DNA from: Methylobacter sp. KS41
Lineage (GTDB): Bacteria; Pseudomonadota; Gammaproteobacteria; Methylococcales; Methylomonadaceae
Length of the DNA stretch: 64,000 bases
Reading direction: 5' to 3'
NCBI GenBank assembly: GCA_002862125.1
Contig: PHSP01000001.1
Location: forward strand, 1,770,501-1,834,500
Shown here piece after piece: positions 47,197 through 56,990 of this stretch; position 1 is the stretch's first letter; every line of letters begins with the position of its first letter. Both the position numbers and the translations under genes were made by a program. A model generated the notes under the pieces. It ran no database searches. It saw only the letters and a program-made list of their open reading frames with translations, and had not been told where the DNA came from.

Positions 47197-47544
47197 ATGA
47201 AAAAACTAATATTGTTATTATTTTTGTTGTTTGCCTTCAATGCAATTGCCGCACCTGTTAATGTTAATACAGCTGATGCCAAAACCATCTCAGAAGCGCT
47301 GACGGGTATTGGCCTTAAAAAGGCTGAAGCTATTGTAAAATACAGAACAGAAAATGGCTTATTTAAGACGCCCGAAGATTTGACCAATGTCAAAGGCATA
47401 GGCAAAAAAACCGTTGAGAAAAACAAAAAAGACATCTTGCTCAGTGATGCGCCAGGCGTTGAATCAAATGTAGCCACTGAACCCAAGTCTGTTGAGGAAT
47501 CAAAACCGGTTGTTGAACCAACTAAAGATAAAAAACCCAAGTAG
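47197..47544 (+). CDS. comEA: ComEA-like helix-hairpin-helix DNA-binding protein
   Basis: 115 residues: signal peptide (MKKLILLLFLLFAFNAIAA), then the ComEA HhH pair beginning APVNVNTADAKTISEALTGIG and containing KKAEAIVKYRTENG, FKTPEDLTNVKGIGKKT. A Lys/Pro/Glu-rich tail of about 30 residues follows. Periplasmic DNA receptor in natural transformation. No other competence genes are adjacent. Terminator not obvious. Confidence 0.9.
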   Translation: MKKLILLLFLLFAFNAIAAPVNVNTADAKTISEALTGIGLKKAEAIVKYRTENGLFKTPEDLTNVKGIGKKTVEKNKKDILLSDAPGVESNVATEPKSVEESKPVVEPTKDKKPK

Positions 47545-48063
47545 ATAGCCACAAACCACTCACATAGTCCCTCTTGGCTGAGCGGCAGATTTTTTATATT
47601 TGGAGGGCTGAGTTGTGTTAATTTATTTAACAAAGTTAGCCTCGCCAGATTTAGCAACACACCTCTATACATAATCCCTTATTCGCGCCATTTCGCGGCG
47701 CGAATGCGCGAATTGACTACATCAAACGCACGGCCCGCGCCGCGAACCCGCCAGTCAACTCGCGCAATATTTTAGCTACCTTATCTCTTGGCTTTTTAAT
47801 TTCTTAGCGTGGATGTAGAATAATCCACCGGTCTCTATCGTAAAATATCATATTGCGCATTGCTAATCCTATCTGCTCATCAGCAACAAGATTTATTCAG
47901 ATTCCTACGTTGCTCCAGGAGATTAGCGCAAAATGAAGAAGCATTCGTAAAGACTTCGAATAAGCCTTTATGGTATATGTTGATCAATAAAAAATCCGAT
48001 GCAAAGTTGACGAACAATCACCCGGCATTCACTCATTATTTAAATTCAACTATAAGCACAACC
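47545..48063. repeat. Compound palindrome (REP/BIME-like) in a gene-free gap
   Basis: ATTCGCGCC/GGCGCGAAT form perfect nine-base arms at 47681-47705, immediately followed by GCGCGAATTGACT (47706-47718) pairing with AGTCAACTCGCGC (47753-47765) with one mismatch. GC-rich in an AT-rich gap, so an extragenic repeat is likely. An upstream frame leading into the ArsC-like gene has no recognisable content. Confidence 0.6.
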
Positions 48064-48408
48064 ATGCACATGCTTTACGGAATAAAAAACTGCGATACCG
48101 TCAAAAAAGCTCGTCATTGGCTGGATCAAAACGGCATTGCCTATCAGTTCCATGATTTTCGGGTCGATGGGCTAACGCCGGCACAACTGAATGATTTTAC
48201 CGCCCGCTTGGACTGGAATGCGTTGCTTAACCGCAGCAGTACCAGCTGGCGGCAACTAAGTGCTGAACAACGAAGCAATCTGACATCAGAAAAAGCAATT
48301 GCATTAATGCTAAACACCCCTACCCTTATTAAACGCCCCGTCTTAGATACCGGCGATAAACTGATTATTGGCTTTAAAGCCGGCCATTACAAATCTGAAT
48401 TGCTATGA
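48064..48408 (+). CDS. yffB: ArsC/Spx-family thioredoxin-fold protein (YffB-like)
   Basis: 114 residues from the ATG at 48064. Thioredoxin-like fold with single-Cys motif YGIKNCDTVKKARHWLDQ, then FRVDGL, WNALLNRSSTSWRQL and TLIKRPVLD, the ArsC-family RP box. Overlaps dapE by four bases (ATGA), the same gene pair as E. coli yffB-dapE. Reductase activity of YffB is glutathione-dependent at best; role uncertain. Longer upstream start rejected for lack of homology. Confidence 0.9.
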   Translation: MHMLYGIKNCDTVKKARHWLDQNGIAYQFHDFRVDGLTPAQLNDFTARLDWNALLNRSSTSWRQLSAEQRSNLTSEKAIALMLNTPTLIKRPVLDTGDKLIIGFKAGHYKSELL

Positions 48409-49544
48409 GTGAAACCCTAGAACTTCTTAAAGACCTTATTATCAGGGAGTCGGTCACACCTCAAGATGCGGGTTGTCAGGATGTTCTTGCAGAACGTTTA
48501 ACCAAGCTGGATTTTAAGGAAGAACGCCTGAATTTTGAAGATACTCAAAATATCTGGCTTAGACGTGGCAATGCAAGGCCGCTGTTTACTTTTCTTGGAC
48601 ACACCGACGTTGTGCCGCCCGGTCCATTAGATGCGTGGTTTTCATCGCCTTTTGCACCGGCTATTCGCGATGGCAAACTTTATGGGCGCGGTGCAGCCGA
48701 CATGAAAGGCGGCATAGCCGCATTTATCACCGCCGTCGAACGCTTTATTGCCAAACACCCCGATCATCGAGGCTCCATAGCCGTAATGATGACCAGCGAC
48801 GAAGAAGGCATAGCCACCAACGGCGTGGTTAAAGTGATGGAAGTGCTGGAACAGCGCAATGAAAAAATAGACTGGTGTCTGGTAGGAGAGCCCTCCAGCG
48901 ATAAAAAAATCGGTGATGTGATTCGTGTAGGCAGACGGGGCTCCTTGTGCGCCAGATTAACCATTTCCGGCATACAGGGGCATGTCGCCTATCCCGAACT
49001 GGCTGAAAATCCGATCCACCTGTTTGCACCGGCATTAAAAGAATTAACGGAAGAAGTCTGGGATCACGGAAATGTGTTTTTTCCACCGACTAGCCTGCAA
49101 GTTTCAAATATCAATGCGGGTACAGGAGCGGAAAATATTATCCCCGGCTCCGCCGAGGTGCAGTTTAATCTCCGTTTCTGCACCGAATTAAATGAAGAAA
49201 CTATCAAACAACGCACCAGCGCTATTCTTGATAAATACGGTTTTAAATACGCCATACTATGGCGTTTATCAGGCAACCCATTCCTAACTGAAAAAGGTGA
49301 GTTAATTGATGCCACACATGCCGCCATCAAAACCGTGACCGGCTTTGAAACCCGAGATGATACCGGAGGCGGCACTTCCGACGGACGCTTCATTGCACCC
49401 ACCGGCGCACAAGTTATTGAACTGGGGCCTCTGAATGAAAGCATTCATAAAATTAATGAGCATGTCGGCATAGAGGACCTGGAAATTTTAACCAATATCT
49501 ATGAACAAATACTGATCAATTTGCTGGTAAAACCAATCTTATAA
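48405..49544 (+). CDS. dapE: Succinyl-diaminopimelate desuccinylase
   Basis: 379 residues, M20 peptidase family. Metal and catalytic boxes FLGHTDVVPPGPLDAW, GRGAADMKGGIAAF, TSDEEG with the general-base Glu, and the C-terminal ELGPLNESIHKINEHV. Produces LL-diaminopimelate for lysine and wall synthesis. Translationally coupled to the YffB-like gene. Confidence 0.97.
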   Translation: MSETLELLKDLIIRESVTPQDAGCQDVLAERLTKLDFKEERLNFEDTQNIWLRRGNARPLFTFLGHTDVVPPGPLDAWFSSPFAPAIRDGKLYGRGAADMKGGIAAFITAVERFIAKHPDHRGSIAVMMTSDEEGIATNGVVKVMEVLEQRNEKIDWCLVGEPSSDKKIGDVIRVGRRGSLCARLTISGIQGHVAYPELAENPIHLFAPALKELTEEVWDHGNVFFPPTSLQVSNINAGTGAENIIPGSAEVQFNLRFCTELNEETIKQRTSAILDKYGFKYAILWRLSGNPFLTEKGELIDATHAAIKTVTGFETRDDTGGGTSDGRFIAPTGAQVIELGPLNESIHKINEHVGIEDLEILTNIYEQILINLLVKPIL

Positions 49545-49991
49545 AAAATTGCATAGAACAACATTGCTGCAATAAGAGATAGTTATGGAATCCGGGCAAC
49601 ATCAGTAAAACAAACCGTCAAGGGGTGTATCTTCTGAGCAATGGTTTACGAAACTTCATGGAGTCATGGCGTAATGCTGGTAACCCTGTACGAAATGATT
49701 AAAACAAGAAAATGGGATCATTAAATGCAAATGGATATAAATAACTAAAGGCTGTGAAAGCTTGGTTGCTAATAAAAATTGACGATGTTTTTATGTGTTT
49801 GTGACAATAGTGCCGACTTCCATGAAGTATTTTTTAGCACGGGAGATAATAGCCTTAAAAAAGGTCCGATGAGTATGTGTTTTGTGTAAACGTATACTTG
49901 TTCCGAACAGTGGACAAATAGGGCGTGAAAGTCAGGGGTCCGTACCTGTAACAAATACTACTGTAGTAGACTAATTCAATAGGAAGATATC
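49545..49991. other. Intergenic region before the Slp-like gene
   Basis: 447 AT-rich bases. I see no supported gene, terminator or recognised RNA. A ribosome site AGGAAGA precedes the slp-like start. Confidence 0.4.
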
Positions 49992-50528
49992 ATGAAACGG
50001 CATTTATTATTAATCTGTATATTATTTTTGAGCGCTTGCTCAAATCTGCCGCCTGCAATTGAGGAACCGCCGCTTTATGACATTTCCTATAATGAAGCAG
50101 CACGGAACATTGCCCAATTTAAAGATGCACCTGTGCGTTGGGGCGGGGTAATCATTGATGTCGAAAACGAACAAAACTTCAGCCTTGTTCAAGTGCTGTA
50201 TTATCCTCTTCACAGTTATGGCCGTCCAAGGATTGACAAACCGAATGGAGGACGTTTCCTTATTAAAAGCCCTGAATTTCTCGATCCGGCCGTTTACACA
50301 AAAGACACTGAAATTACCGTTGCAGGAACGCTTAATGGCGATGTCGAACGTAAAATCGGCAATAAATCACTCCGGTTGCCGATGATTTTAGCCAAGGTAA
50401 TTCATCTCTGGCCTGCCAATATATACAGCAATTATTATGGCTACGGCTACCCTTATTATGGATACTATGGTTATTACCCTTATTCCCCATATTACTGGGG
50501 TGGTTATTATTGGCCATACTGGTATTAG
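49992..50528 (+). CDS. Slp-family outer-membrane lipoprotein
   Basis: 178 residues. Lipoprotein signal with lipobox LSAC (Cys16), then the Slp domain: APVRWGGVIIDVENEQNFSLVQVLYYPL and GRFLIKSPEFLDPAVYTKDTEITVAGTL. Relatives are starvation-induced E. coli Slp and YeaY. The last 35 residues are almost all Tyr, Gly, Pro and Trp (YYGYGYPYYGYYGYYPY), a low-complexity tail not found in E. coli Slp. Stand-alone gene. Confidence 0.9.
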   Translation: MKRHLLLICILFLSACSNLPPAIEEPPLYDISYNEAARNIAQFKDAPVRWGGVIIDVENEQNFSLVQVLYYPLHSYGRPRIDKPNGGRFLIKSPEFLDPAVYTKDTEITVAGTLNGDVERKIGNKSLRLPMILAKVIHLWPANIYSNYYGYGYPYYGYYGYYPYSPYYWGGYYWPYWY

Positions 50529-50593
50529 CAGAACGATGGGATACTACCGCTCAATAGCTTCGAATTAAGCAAACTGCGAGGTAGCGCTTCCAT

Positions 50594-51097
50594 TCAATGT
50601 GAACTGCTTTGCCGCATCTGAACTCTGGCGCGTATCAATGCAGCAATGACTACAAACAATAACGCTGCCAAAGAAATTTCCAGCATTATAAATGCGGCAA
50701 TTTTAAAATACGCGAATAGCGGATCAACAAAGCGGACTAACCACCCGCCAGCTTCATCGGCTAATGCTGATATGTACGTTAAACTACTCAACCAGATTTT
50801 TAACCGGACCGAGAATTCAGTCATCAACATTAAATGCGTTAAAGTAACTATCAGCATACCCATCGAAAACAGATGAAAATGTGAAACTTCCAACATGCCC
50901 TGATAACTTCTGGGTTGGGTAAATTGCTCTTCAGACCCTAGATAATAGGCGCTTACTGAATCAGGGGTTAAATCCATGTGATGAAAATACATCATGCCAT
51001 TACTGACCCACAACAGGACTATATAACCCAGAAACATTAACACCAAGGCATTTAGCAACGATTTACGCTGTTGTTCACCGGTAACAAAATAACGCAT
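50594..51097 (-). CDS. Four-helix membrane protein of the FMN cluster
   Basis: 167 residues with four membrane helices (about 15-35, 75-92, 100-118, 127-155). Histidines HHMD at 39-40 and HFHLF near 73-75 sit next to helix ends and could bind a cofactor such as haem; this is inference. The start codon overlaps the FMN-binding gene stop by one base (TGATG), so the two are translated together. Family not recognised. Confidence 0.7.
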   Translation of the reverse strand: MRYFVTGEQQRKSLLNALVLMFLGYIVLLWVSNGMMYFHHMDLTPDSVSAYYLGSEEQFTQPRSYQGMLEVSHFHLFSMGMLIVTLTHLMLMTEFSVRLKIWLSSLTYISALADEAGGWLVRFVDPLFAYFKIAAFIMLEISLAALLFVVIAALIRARVQMRQSSSH

Positions 51098-51639
51098 CAG
51101 TCTGTACCCTGGTTTTTTATCATAATCTGATAAATGGCCATGACTTTACGGATGCTGTTGAGTCCGGCGCGTGTGCTGAGGGTCGCGCCGCTTATGCCAT
51201 CCACCCCTTTATTAAAATCCATATCGGTTAGCGGTCGTTTATATAGCTGCTCAAACCAGCGATCGGGCGGCTGATATTCGGGAGGCTCATGAAAAGCGAG
51301 CGTGTAAACGTTGCGCAGTTCGCCATCGGGCGTTAACACAATCATCAAGGTTTCAGGTTTAGTTCTGACAGTGCTTGTTACGATAGCTGCGTAAGCTAAT
51401 ACTTTGTCGTGGTCTTTTCCGATATAGAACGTAAATAGGCCCGAGTCTAATTTAATCCTGGCATCTCGCTCAATTTTGGCGGTCTGATTTTCATCAGGGA
51501 ATAACGATAATTGTTCGACTTGCGCGCCTTTTCCAAACGCCAATTCCATCGCTTCGTTTTTACTATAAAAGATTTCGGCAAAGCTTGTGCCTGTGGACAT
51601 CAGCAGCCATAAAAGTAGCATAAACTTTATTATTTTCAT
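51097..51639 (-). CDS. Flavinylated FMN-binding domain protein
   Basis: 180 residues from the ATG at 51639. Signal peptide or anchor (MKIIKFMLLLWLLMSTGTS) and an FMN-binding domain whose end carries DGISGATLST, the SGAT motif in which Thr is esterified with FMN by ApbE outside the cytoplasm. Such proteins carry electrons in Rnf, Nqr and extracellular reduction chains. Coupled to the four-helix membrane protein and downstream of a porin. ApbE is not in this window. Longer in-frame extension lacks a signal at its front. Confidence 0.85.
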   Translation of the reverse strand: MKIIKFMLLLWLLMSTGTSFAEIFYSKNEAMELAFGKGAQVEQLSLFPDENQTAKIERDARIKLDSGLFTFYIGKDHDKVLAYAAIVTSTVRTKPETLMIVLTPDGELRNVYTLAFHEPPEYQPPDRWFEQLYKRPLTDMDFNKGVDGISGATLSTRAGLNSIRKVMAIYQIMIKNQGTD

Positions 51640-51704
51640 ATAAGTATCCAGTATTGTCCGGCGGTATTTCAATTGCATTGTGTTTTTGCTGCAAGCCAAA
51701 ACGC

Positions 51705-51740
51705 CAGACAGACATTTTATTAACATGAAATATCTGTCTG
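51705..51740 (-). terminator. Hairpin between the porin and FMN-binding genes
   Basis: CAGACAGA (minus 51740-51733) pairs with TCTGTCTG (minus 51712-51705), followed on the minus strand by GCGTTTTGG. Could attenuate transcription between the porin and the FMN-binding gene. Confidence 0.5.
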
Positions 51741-51835
51741 CCAATTTGAACCACGAGCACTTTATGTAGAAACGCTTTATTGCATGGATTAGGTTCATTA
51801 ACATCATACTATATGAACTGAAAAATCCCCTGATA

Positions 51836-53305
51836 CTAGAAAATATAACCGAAACCCAAATTGAAATCATCCGGCACCGGGCCTTCCTCAGCGCTAAAGT
51901 TGCGGTAATCAGCTTTGATGACGACCTGAGGGATAGGTTTATATTGCAGACCTACTTGCAAAATTCGCTGATTTAGGCGCGGATCCCCGGCAAAACCTTG
52001 GGGGGCGCTGGCGATTGTATTGTATTTTTCATGGCGGAAAAAGGGGGCGAGGTATTGCTGAGTATCTTTAAAAATCAGCGGCAATACATCATAACCGACC
52101 TCCGAATACCAGCCATAGTTTTGTGAGCCTATAGTTTTACCATTCGCGGCACTGAGGGTACCTGCATTATTAATATGCCCCCATGAACCCAGAGTACGGA
52201 ATTCCAGTCCACGATATTTCCATTGCACATGCGCTTCATAAAGCTGGGTAAAAACATTAGGCTTTTGACCGGCGTATTCCTGGTCTTGCCCTGAATTGCC
52301 GACATATGCGCCGCCACCAACAGTAACACCCGTCAACGCCGCTGGCTGATAATTCATTTGTGCGACATAACCCAAATTATTAGCCAACCCCTGACTGCCG
52401 CCTCCCCTGCCTTCACGAATACCATCAGAGCTAAACCCTTTGGCATTTAATCCGTTGACTACATAAGCGGTATAGGTAAGTTCAGGTGTTATAGCGCCGA
52501 ATAGGCCGAGACCCATTTCCCGCCAAGTAGTCGGAATGATTAACTGTTCAACTACAGGGCGATGGTTGCCGAAGAAAAATAGCGGTTCATGAATCCGGTT
52601 AATAAAGCCCATCGGCATTAAAACCAAGCCCGCGCGAGCATTAACCCTCGGATCAATAAAGAAATCCAGTGACGCAAATTCGACAGAAACTTCGCCTTTT
52701 TGTTCGTCACCTTCGCCAGTCGTTGCATGCTCGAACTCAATTTCGCTGTTGAAAAGGATGCGATCGGTAAATTTATAACCAACATACAAAACCGCTCGTT
52801 CAAGATCGGCATTGTTTTTTGCGTCACCTTTATCACCGACAAAGTTCTGATAAAAGGCCTCGCCATAACCGCCAATGGACAGGCCTTTACCTGCCTGATA
52901 TATCTTTGATGCAGCGGGCCCCAGGCCATATGCGCTTTTAAGTTGCTTCTCCTCGGGAATTGCCAGATTGGTACGCAATTTCTCAACTTCCTGACTCAGA
53001 ATATCAGTTTTGCGCTCCAGTTTTTTTACATTACTGACAACGACCTTGTTCTCAGGGATCTGCACATTGCTGTTATCAGCCTTGTTATCTTGGCTCTGAA
53101 AATTAGTGGTTGTGGTTGCAGCTGTAGCTTTATTTATTGCGGGCGCCATACCGGCTTTCATCTCATCGATTTGTTTTTGCTGTGCCTGAATAATATTCCA
53201 CATATCTTCCATTGTTTTCGGTCTATCCATTGCGCTAACAGGCATGCTTAACGCCATAATTGCAGCAAGTTTGGCTATTTTTAATGGTTTGCAATTTTGT
53301 TTCAT
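51836..53305 (-). CDS. Outer-membrane porin-like barrel with coiled-coil front
   Basis: 489 residues: signal peptide (MKQNCKPLKIAKLAAIMALS, cut near VSA), a helical region with IIQAQQKQIDEMKAG and KLERKTDILSQEVEKLR (about 35-110), then a barrel with GLSIGGYGEAFYQNF, LERAVLYVGYKFTDRILFNSEIEFEHA, IDPRVNARAGLVLMPMGFIN and FFGNHRPVVEQLIIPTTWREMGLG, ending NLGFGYIF. Resembles the porin O/P or related metal-respiration porins. Same strand as the FMN-binding and four-helix genes. Confidence 0.85.
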   Translation of the reverse strand: MKQNCKPLKIAKLAAIMALSMPVSAMDRPKTMEDMWNIIQAQQKQIDEMKAGMAPAINKATAATTTTNFQSQDNKADNSNVQIPENKVVVSNVKKLERKTDILSQEVEKLRTNLAIPEEKQLKSAYGLGPAASKIYQAGKGLSIGGYGEAFYQNFVGDKGDAKNNADLERAVLYVGYKFTDRILFNSEIEFEHATTGEGDEQKGEVSVEFASLDFFIDPRVNARAGLVLMPMGFINRIHEPLFFFGNHRPVVEQLIIPTTWREMGLGLFGAITPELTYTAYVVNGLNAKGFSSDGIREGRGGGSQGLANNLGYVAQMNYQPAALTGVTVGGGAYVGNSGQDQEYAGQKPNVFTQLYEAHVQWKYRGLEFRTLGSWGHINNAGTLSAANGKTIGSQNYGWYSEVGYDVLPLIFKDTQQYLAPFFRHEKYNTIASAPQGFAGDPRLNQRILQVGLQYKPIPQVVIKADYRNFSAEEGPVPDDFNLGFGYIF

Positions 53306-53355
53306 TTACATATCCTCATTTTTTCAGTTTATAGATTGTAGCCTGATTAAATGAA

Positions 53356-53374
53356 TATGAAAATGGTTCTTATT
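53356..53374 (-). promoter_or_regulatory. Possible Fur-like box upstream of the porin/FMN cluster
   Basis: On the minus strand AATAAGAACCATTTTCATA resembles the Fur operator pattern with about two thirds of positions matching. It lies about 50 bases before the porin start. Weak by-eye match only. Confidence 0.3.
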
Positions 53375-53607
53375 TATATTATTATTTATATGAATAAATT
53401 AGAAATCACTTTCCTGATAAAATAAGGATTGATGTGGGTTGATGAATTTAAAATCGTAAATGCCTTAAAATTTACTATTCATTCATATTTAGAGCTTAAC
53501 TAGATCGTTGGCTTCTGGTATATTCAGACTTCAAACAATTAAGTTAGCTGGACTAACTTCTCAGGACGGTGACAATAAAAAATGAACTTAAGAAATGGGG
53601 AGCTGTT

Positions 53608-54051
53608 ATGACCGAAGTGCTATTTATATTAACTGTTATTTTTGTTGCCTATGTTGTCTATGTAGTAGTAAATGACCACAAAGCAGCTACCAAATCTACA
53701 ATACCAACGGCAAAGCCCGAGGCGCAGAAAGAGCTTGTAGAGCCTCCAATTACAGAAGATGTTGTCAAAAACTTTAAGCCAGCAATAATTAAACCGGCGG
53801 GCATTAATAAAACCATATCCCCTTCGACAACCCAGAATACAATTAAAAAGGGTTTACGAAATCCGGAAACCGGAGAGGTCGCCACTACTTATAACAACTA
53901 TCGTTTTACCAAACGCTGGATAAAAGATGCATTAGTAACAGAAGGGTTAGTTGAAAAAGTATATAAAAATAACGAGCTTGATACTGCAATTGAAGAGAAA
54001 ATAAAAGATGCCTTAGTTAAGCTTGAAACCTTCGAAAAATACAAACCGTAG
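53608..54051 (+). CDS. Single-pass membrane protein of unknown function
   Basis: 147 residues from ATG 53608, preceded by a strong GGGGAG site; an earlier GTG at 53569 is less likely. One membrane helix near the front (VLFILTVIFVAYVVYVVV, 4-21), a Lys/Pro/Thr-rich linker, and a C-terminal charged helical part (NNYRFTKRWIKDALVTEGLVEK to FEKYKP). Not recognised. Divergent from the porin cluster. Confidence 0.7.
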   Translation: MTEVLFILTVIFVAYVVYVVVNDHKAATKSTIPTAKPEAQKELVEPPITEDVVKNFKPAIIKPAGINKTISPSTTQNTIKKGLRNPETGEVATTYNNYRFTKRWIKDALVTEGLVEKVYKNNELDTAIEEKIKDALVKLETFEKYKP

Positions 54052-54206
54052 TCATAGGAATAATATATGATTAAGGCTAAAAACTAGAGTTTAGAATTTT
54101 AGTTATCCGGATTGAGCTTTTTCAGTCAGTCGATAACGAAATCATCTGAATGAAAGACCCCACCGTTTTTCTGCGGCTGTTTTCTTCCAGTGCATGGGCG
54201 ACTAAA

Positions 54207-54598
54207 GTGGTTCCATAAGTCCAGACGCTTTTTTATCGAGTCTTAGAGGGTATCGGTTCCGACACTGTTGGCCGGCGTTACGCCAATTTTTCTTCTGTAG
54301 AATATTGCTTATTACTAATTAATCCATCATCTTAGCTCAAGCGATTACTCCTGTCAGATCGAGATGATTTGGCGATTTACAGCTATACATTCAATTATCG
54401 CCGCCTGAAAAACAAAACCATGAGCTAACCGCACATTGGTTATATCGGTGCTCCAAATCTGATTAGGCCGGACAATCCACCAATTCAATTTTCGCTTTTT
54501 GTGTATAAGTCTTAATTGTGCGTTTTTTTCACTCATTTCACCTTCCTATTTCATGATAGACGCCATCTGATATTTCTGTCTGGATTTTAGGGGCCACT
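54207..54598 (-). mobile_element. IS3-type insertion sequence remnant
   Basis: Ends GTGGTTCCATAAGTCCAGAC (54207-54226, plus strand) and GTGGCCCCTAAAATCCAGAC (54579-54598, minus strand) form diverged inverted repeats. Only about 390 bases remain and the transposase is a fragment, so it is an internally deleted copy. The rest of 54052-54775 holds no gene; a small hairpin GCCGG/CCGGC lies at 54744-54759 before the sucC ribosome site. Confidence 0.7.
54354..54536 (-). pseudogene. IS3 OrfB-type transposase fragment
   Basis: The leftward frame reads WWIVRPNQIWSTDITNVRLAHGF, the RPNQxWxTDIT box with the first catalytic Asp of IS3-family integrase cores, followed by FQAAIIECIAVNRQI. Both the HTH front and the second and third catalytic residues are missing. 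Confidence 0.8.
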
Positions 54599-54775
54599 AT
54601 AGGTCTCAATAGCATTAATGGATATATTGGTTTTAAGGATGGTGTTTTGCAGGGACTTGGTTAGAATATTAAACATCCTGCAGCCATTGCCGGATGCGCA
54701 TTGAACTACCCATAACATTGATGCAAAACATAATAAAGAACTCGCCGGACTTTACCGGCAAATTAGGAGTAATAG

Positions 54776-55942
54776 ATGAATATTCATGAGTGTCAGGCCA
54801 AGCAGTTGTTTCAAATACATGGAATACCAGTGCCGGATGGAAAACAAGCGGCAACGCCGGATGGCGCCGGACAGGTTGCAAATGAGCTCGGCGGTGAAGG
54901 TTGGGTTGTTAAGGCTCAAGTTCATGCAGGCGGCAGAGGTAAAGCCGGCGGCGTAAAACTGGCTAAAAATCTGACTGAAGTGGTCGAGTTTAGTAGAGAC
55001 ATGCTAGGGAAACGGCTTGTTACTATTCAAACCGATAGCGCGGGATTACCTATAAACTCTCTGTTGATAGAGAAAATTTACCCGATTAAACGTGAGTTGT
55101 ACCTGAGTGCGCTGGTTGACAGAGCCAGTAAACGCGTTATTTTTATTGCCTCGGCGGCTGGCGGCATGGATATAGAAACAGTCGCTCATGAATCGCCTGA
55201 ACAAATCATTTCGGTACAAGTTCATCCTGCAGCTGGTTTACAAGCGTATCAATGCCGGAAAGTTGCCTACAATTTGGGACTCAAAGGACCGCAAGTTAAA
55301 GCAATGGAAAAAATTATGCAGGGTATGTATGACTTGTTTTTGGCAAAAGATGCCAGCCAAATTGAAATTAATCCATTAATAGAAACGCATAGTGGCGAGT
55401 TAATGGCTTTGGACGCTAAAATCAACTTTGATGATAACGCGGTAGCTATGCATCCCGATATTTTAGCCATGAAAGATCCCTCACAAGAAGATGAAAAGGA
55501 AAACGAAGCACAACGATTTGGCTTAAATTACATTACCTTGGAAGGCAACATAGGCTGTATGGTCAATGGTGCGGGTCTCGCCATGGCGACTATGGATCTG
55601 GTTAAATTAAAAGGTGGCTTACCAGCCAATTTTCTCGATGTTGGCGGGGGCACCAATGTCGAAAAAGTTTGTGAAGCTTTTAAACTGATTCTATCCGATA
55701 AGAGTGTGAAGGCGGTATTGGTCAATATCTTTGGTGGTATCGTTAAGTGTGATGTCATCGCATCAGGTATTTTGGCAGCCATAGAACAGGTTCACGTTAC
55801 AGTGCCTGTGGTTGTCCGCTTGGAAGGCACAAATGTCGAGGAAGGCCGGGCATTATTAAGTAATACAGGCCATAAGATTTACGCGGCGGATGATTTGGCA
55901 CACGCAGCAGAACAAGTAGTTGCTTTGGCGGAGGCTGTATGA
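54776..55942 (+). CDS. sucC: Succinyl-CoA synthetase beta subunit
   Basis: 388 residues, normal SucC length. ATP-grasp front [20 protein letters not shown] and [19 protein letters not shown], then [20 protein letters not shown] and the CoA-ligase part with [13 protein letters not shown] and [13 protein letters not shown]. Ribosome site TAGGAG. Overlaps sucD by four bases. No sucAB nearby. A malate-CoA ligase role is a less likely alternative within the family. Confidence 0.93.
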   Translation: MNIHECQAKQLFQIHGIPVPDGKQAATPDGAGQVANELGGEGWVVKAQVHAGGRGKAGGVKLAKNLTEVVEFSRDMLGKRLVTIQTDSAGLPINSLLIEKIYPIKRELYLSALVDRASKRVIFIASAAGGMDIETVAHESPEQIISVQVHPAAGLQAYQCRKVAYNLGLKGPQVKAMEKIMQGMYDLFLAKDASQIEINPLIETHSGELMALDAKINFDDNAVAMHPDILAMKDPSQEDEKENEAQRFGLNYITLEGNIGCMVNGAGLAMATMDLVKLKGGLPANFLDVGGGTNVEKVCEAFKLILSDKSVKAVLVNIFGGIVKCDVIASGILAAIEQVHVTVPVVVRLEGTNVEEGRALLSNTGHKIYAADDLAHAAEQVVALAEAV

Positions 55943-56805
55943 GCATTTTAATTGATAAAAACACTAAAGTTATTTGTCAGGGCTTTACCGGCAAACAAGG
56001 CACGTTTCACTCTGAGCAAGCTTTGGATTATGGCACACAATTAGTTGGTGGCGTTACGCCGGAACGCGGCGGCGAAACCCATTTGGGATTGCCTGTCTTT
56101 AATACCGTCCAAGACGCAGTCAACCTCACCGGAGCAACAGCCAGCGTAATTTATGTACCGCCTTTTTACGCGGCTGATGCGATTCTTGAAGCTGTCGATG
56201 CAGGTATCAAGCTCATCGTCTGCATCACTGAAGGCATACCGATTTTACAAATGTTGCGCGTCAAAGCGGCAATGGCGGATACGGGAGCATTATTAATAGG
56301 TCCCAACTGTCCAGGAGTCATCACCCCCGGCGAATGCAAAATCGGCATTATGCCGGGTAAAATTCATTTGCCTGGCTCTATCGGCATCGTGTCACGCTCA
56401 GGCACATTAACCTATGAATCGGTTCATCAAACTACTCAACAAGGCTTGGGACAAAGCACCTGCGTTGGTATTGGCGGCGATCCGATTCATGGCATGAACT
56501 TTGTTGATGTACTCAGCCATTTTCAGGCAGATGATCAAACCAAAGGCATAGTCATGGTTGGTGAAATCGGCGGTGGCGAGGAAGAAGATGCCGCAGAATA
56601 CATTAAAGCCCATGTCACTAAGCCTGTAGTCGCCTATATCGCTGGGCAAACCGCGCCTGCTGGAAAACGCATGGGACATGCTGGCGCAATTGTGACGGGT
56701 GGAAAAGGCACGGCAGACGGAAAAGTTGCCGCGCTGAAAGCGGCGGGAATTGAAGTGGTGAACTCACCGACTGATATTGGGGTGGCGATGATGGGGTGTT
56801 TTTAA
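55939..56805 (+). CDS. sucD: Succinyl-CoA synthetase alpha subunit
   Basis: 288 residues. CoA-binding front [44 protein letters not shown], and the phosphohistidine region [17 protein letters not shown]. Forms the catalytic heterodimer or tetramer with the beta subunit. Followed by 185 empty bases and then a convergent gene. Confidence 0.95.
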   Translation: MSILIDKNTKVICQGFTGKQGTFHSEQALDYGTQLVGGVTPERGGETHLGLPVFNTVQDAVNLTGATASVIYVPPFYAADAILEAVDAGIKLIVCITEGIPILQMLRVKAAMADTGALLIGPNCPGVITPGECKIGIMPGKIHLPGSIGIVSRSGTLTYESVHQTTQQGLGQSTCVGIGGDPIHGMNFVDVLSHFQADDQTKGIVMVGEIGGGEEEDAAEYIKAHVTKPVVAYIAGQTAPAGKRMGHAGAIVTGGKGTADGKVAALKAAGIEVVNSPTDIGVAMMGCF

Positions 56806-56990
56806 GAAATACCGCTAAATCTACAGAAAATCCTAAAAATCTATCACCACAAAGATGCGAAGAATACGAAAATATTTACACTCCCAAATAAAACTTCGTG
56901 TTCTTTGTGTCATCGATCAGGTCGCTCGTTGCCGGTCCAAGCCGTTTTAACGCTGCCGCGCTTATGACCAATCTCTCTTTACTTTAACGT

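Noticed and set aside
53569-53607. GTG start for the single-pass membrane protein
   Set aside because: The ATG at 53608 has a strong GGGGAG site and places the membrane helix at the front.
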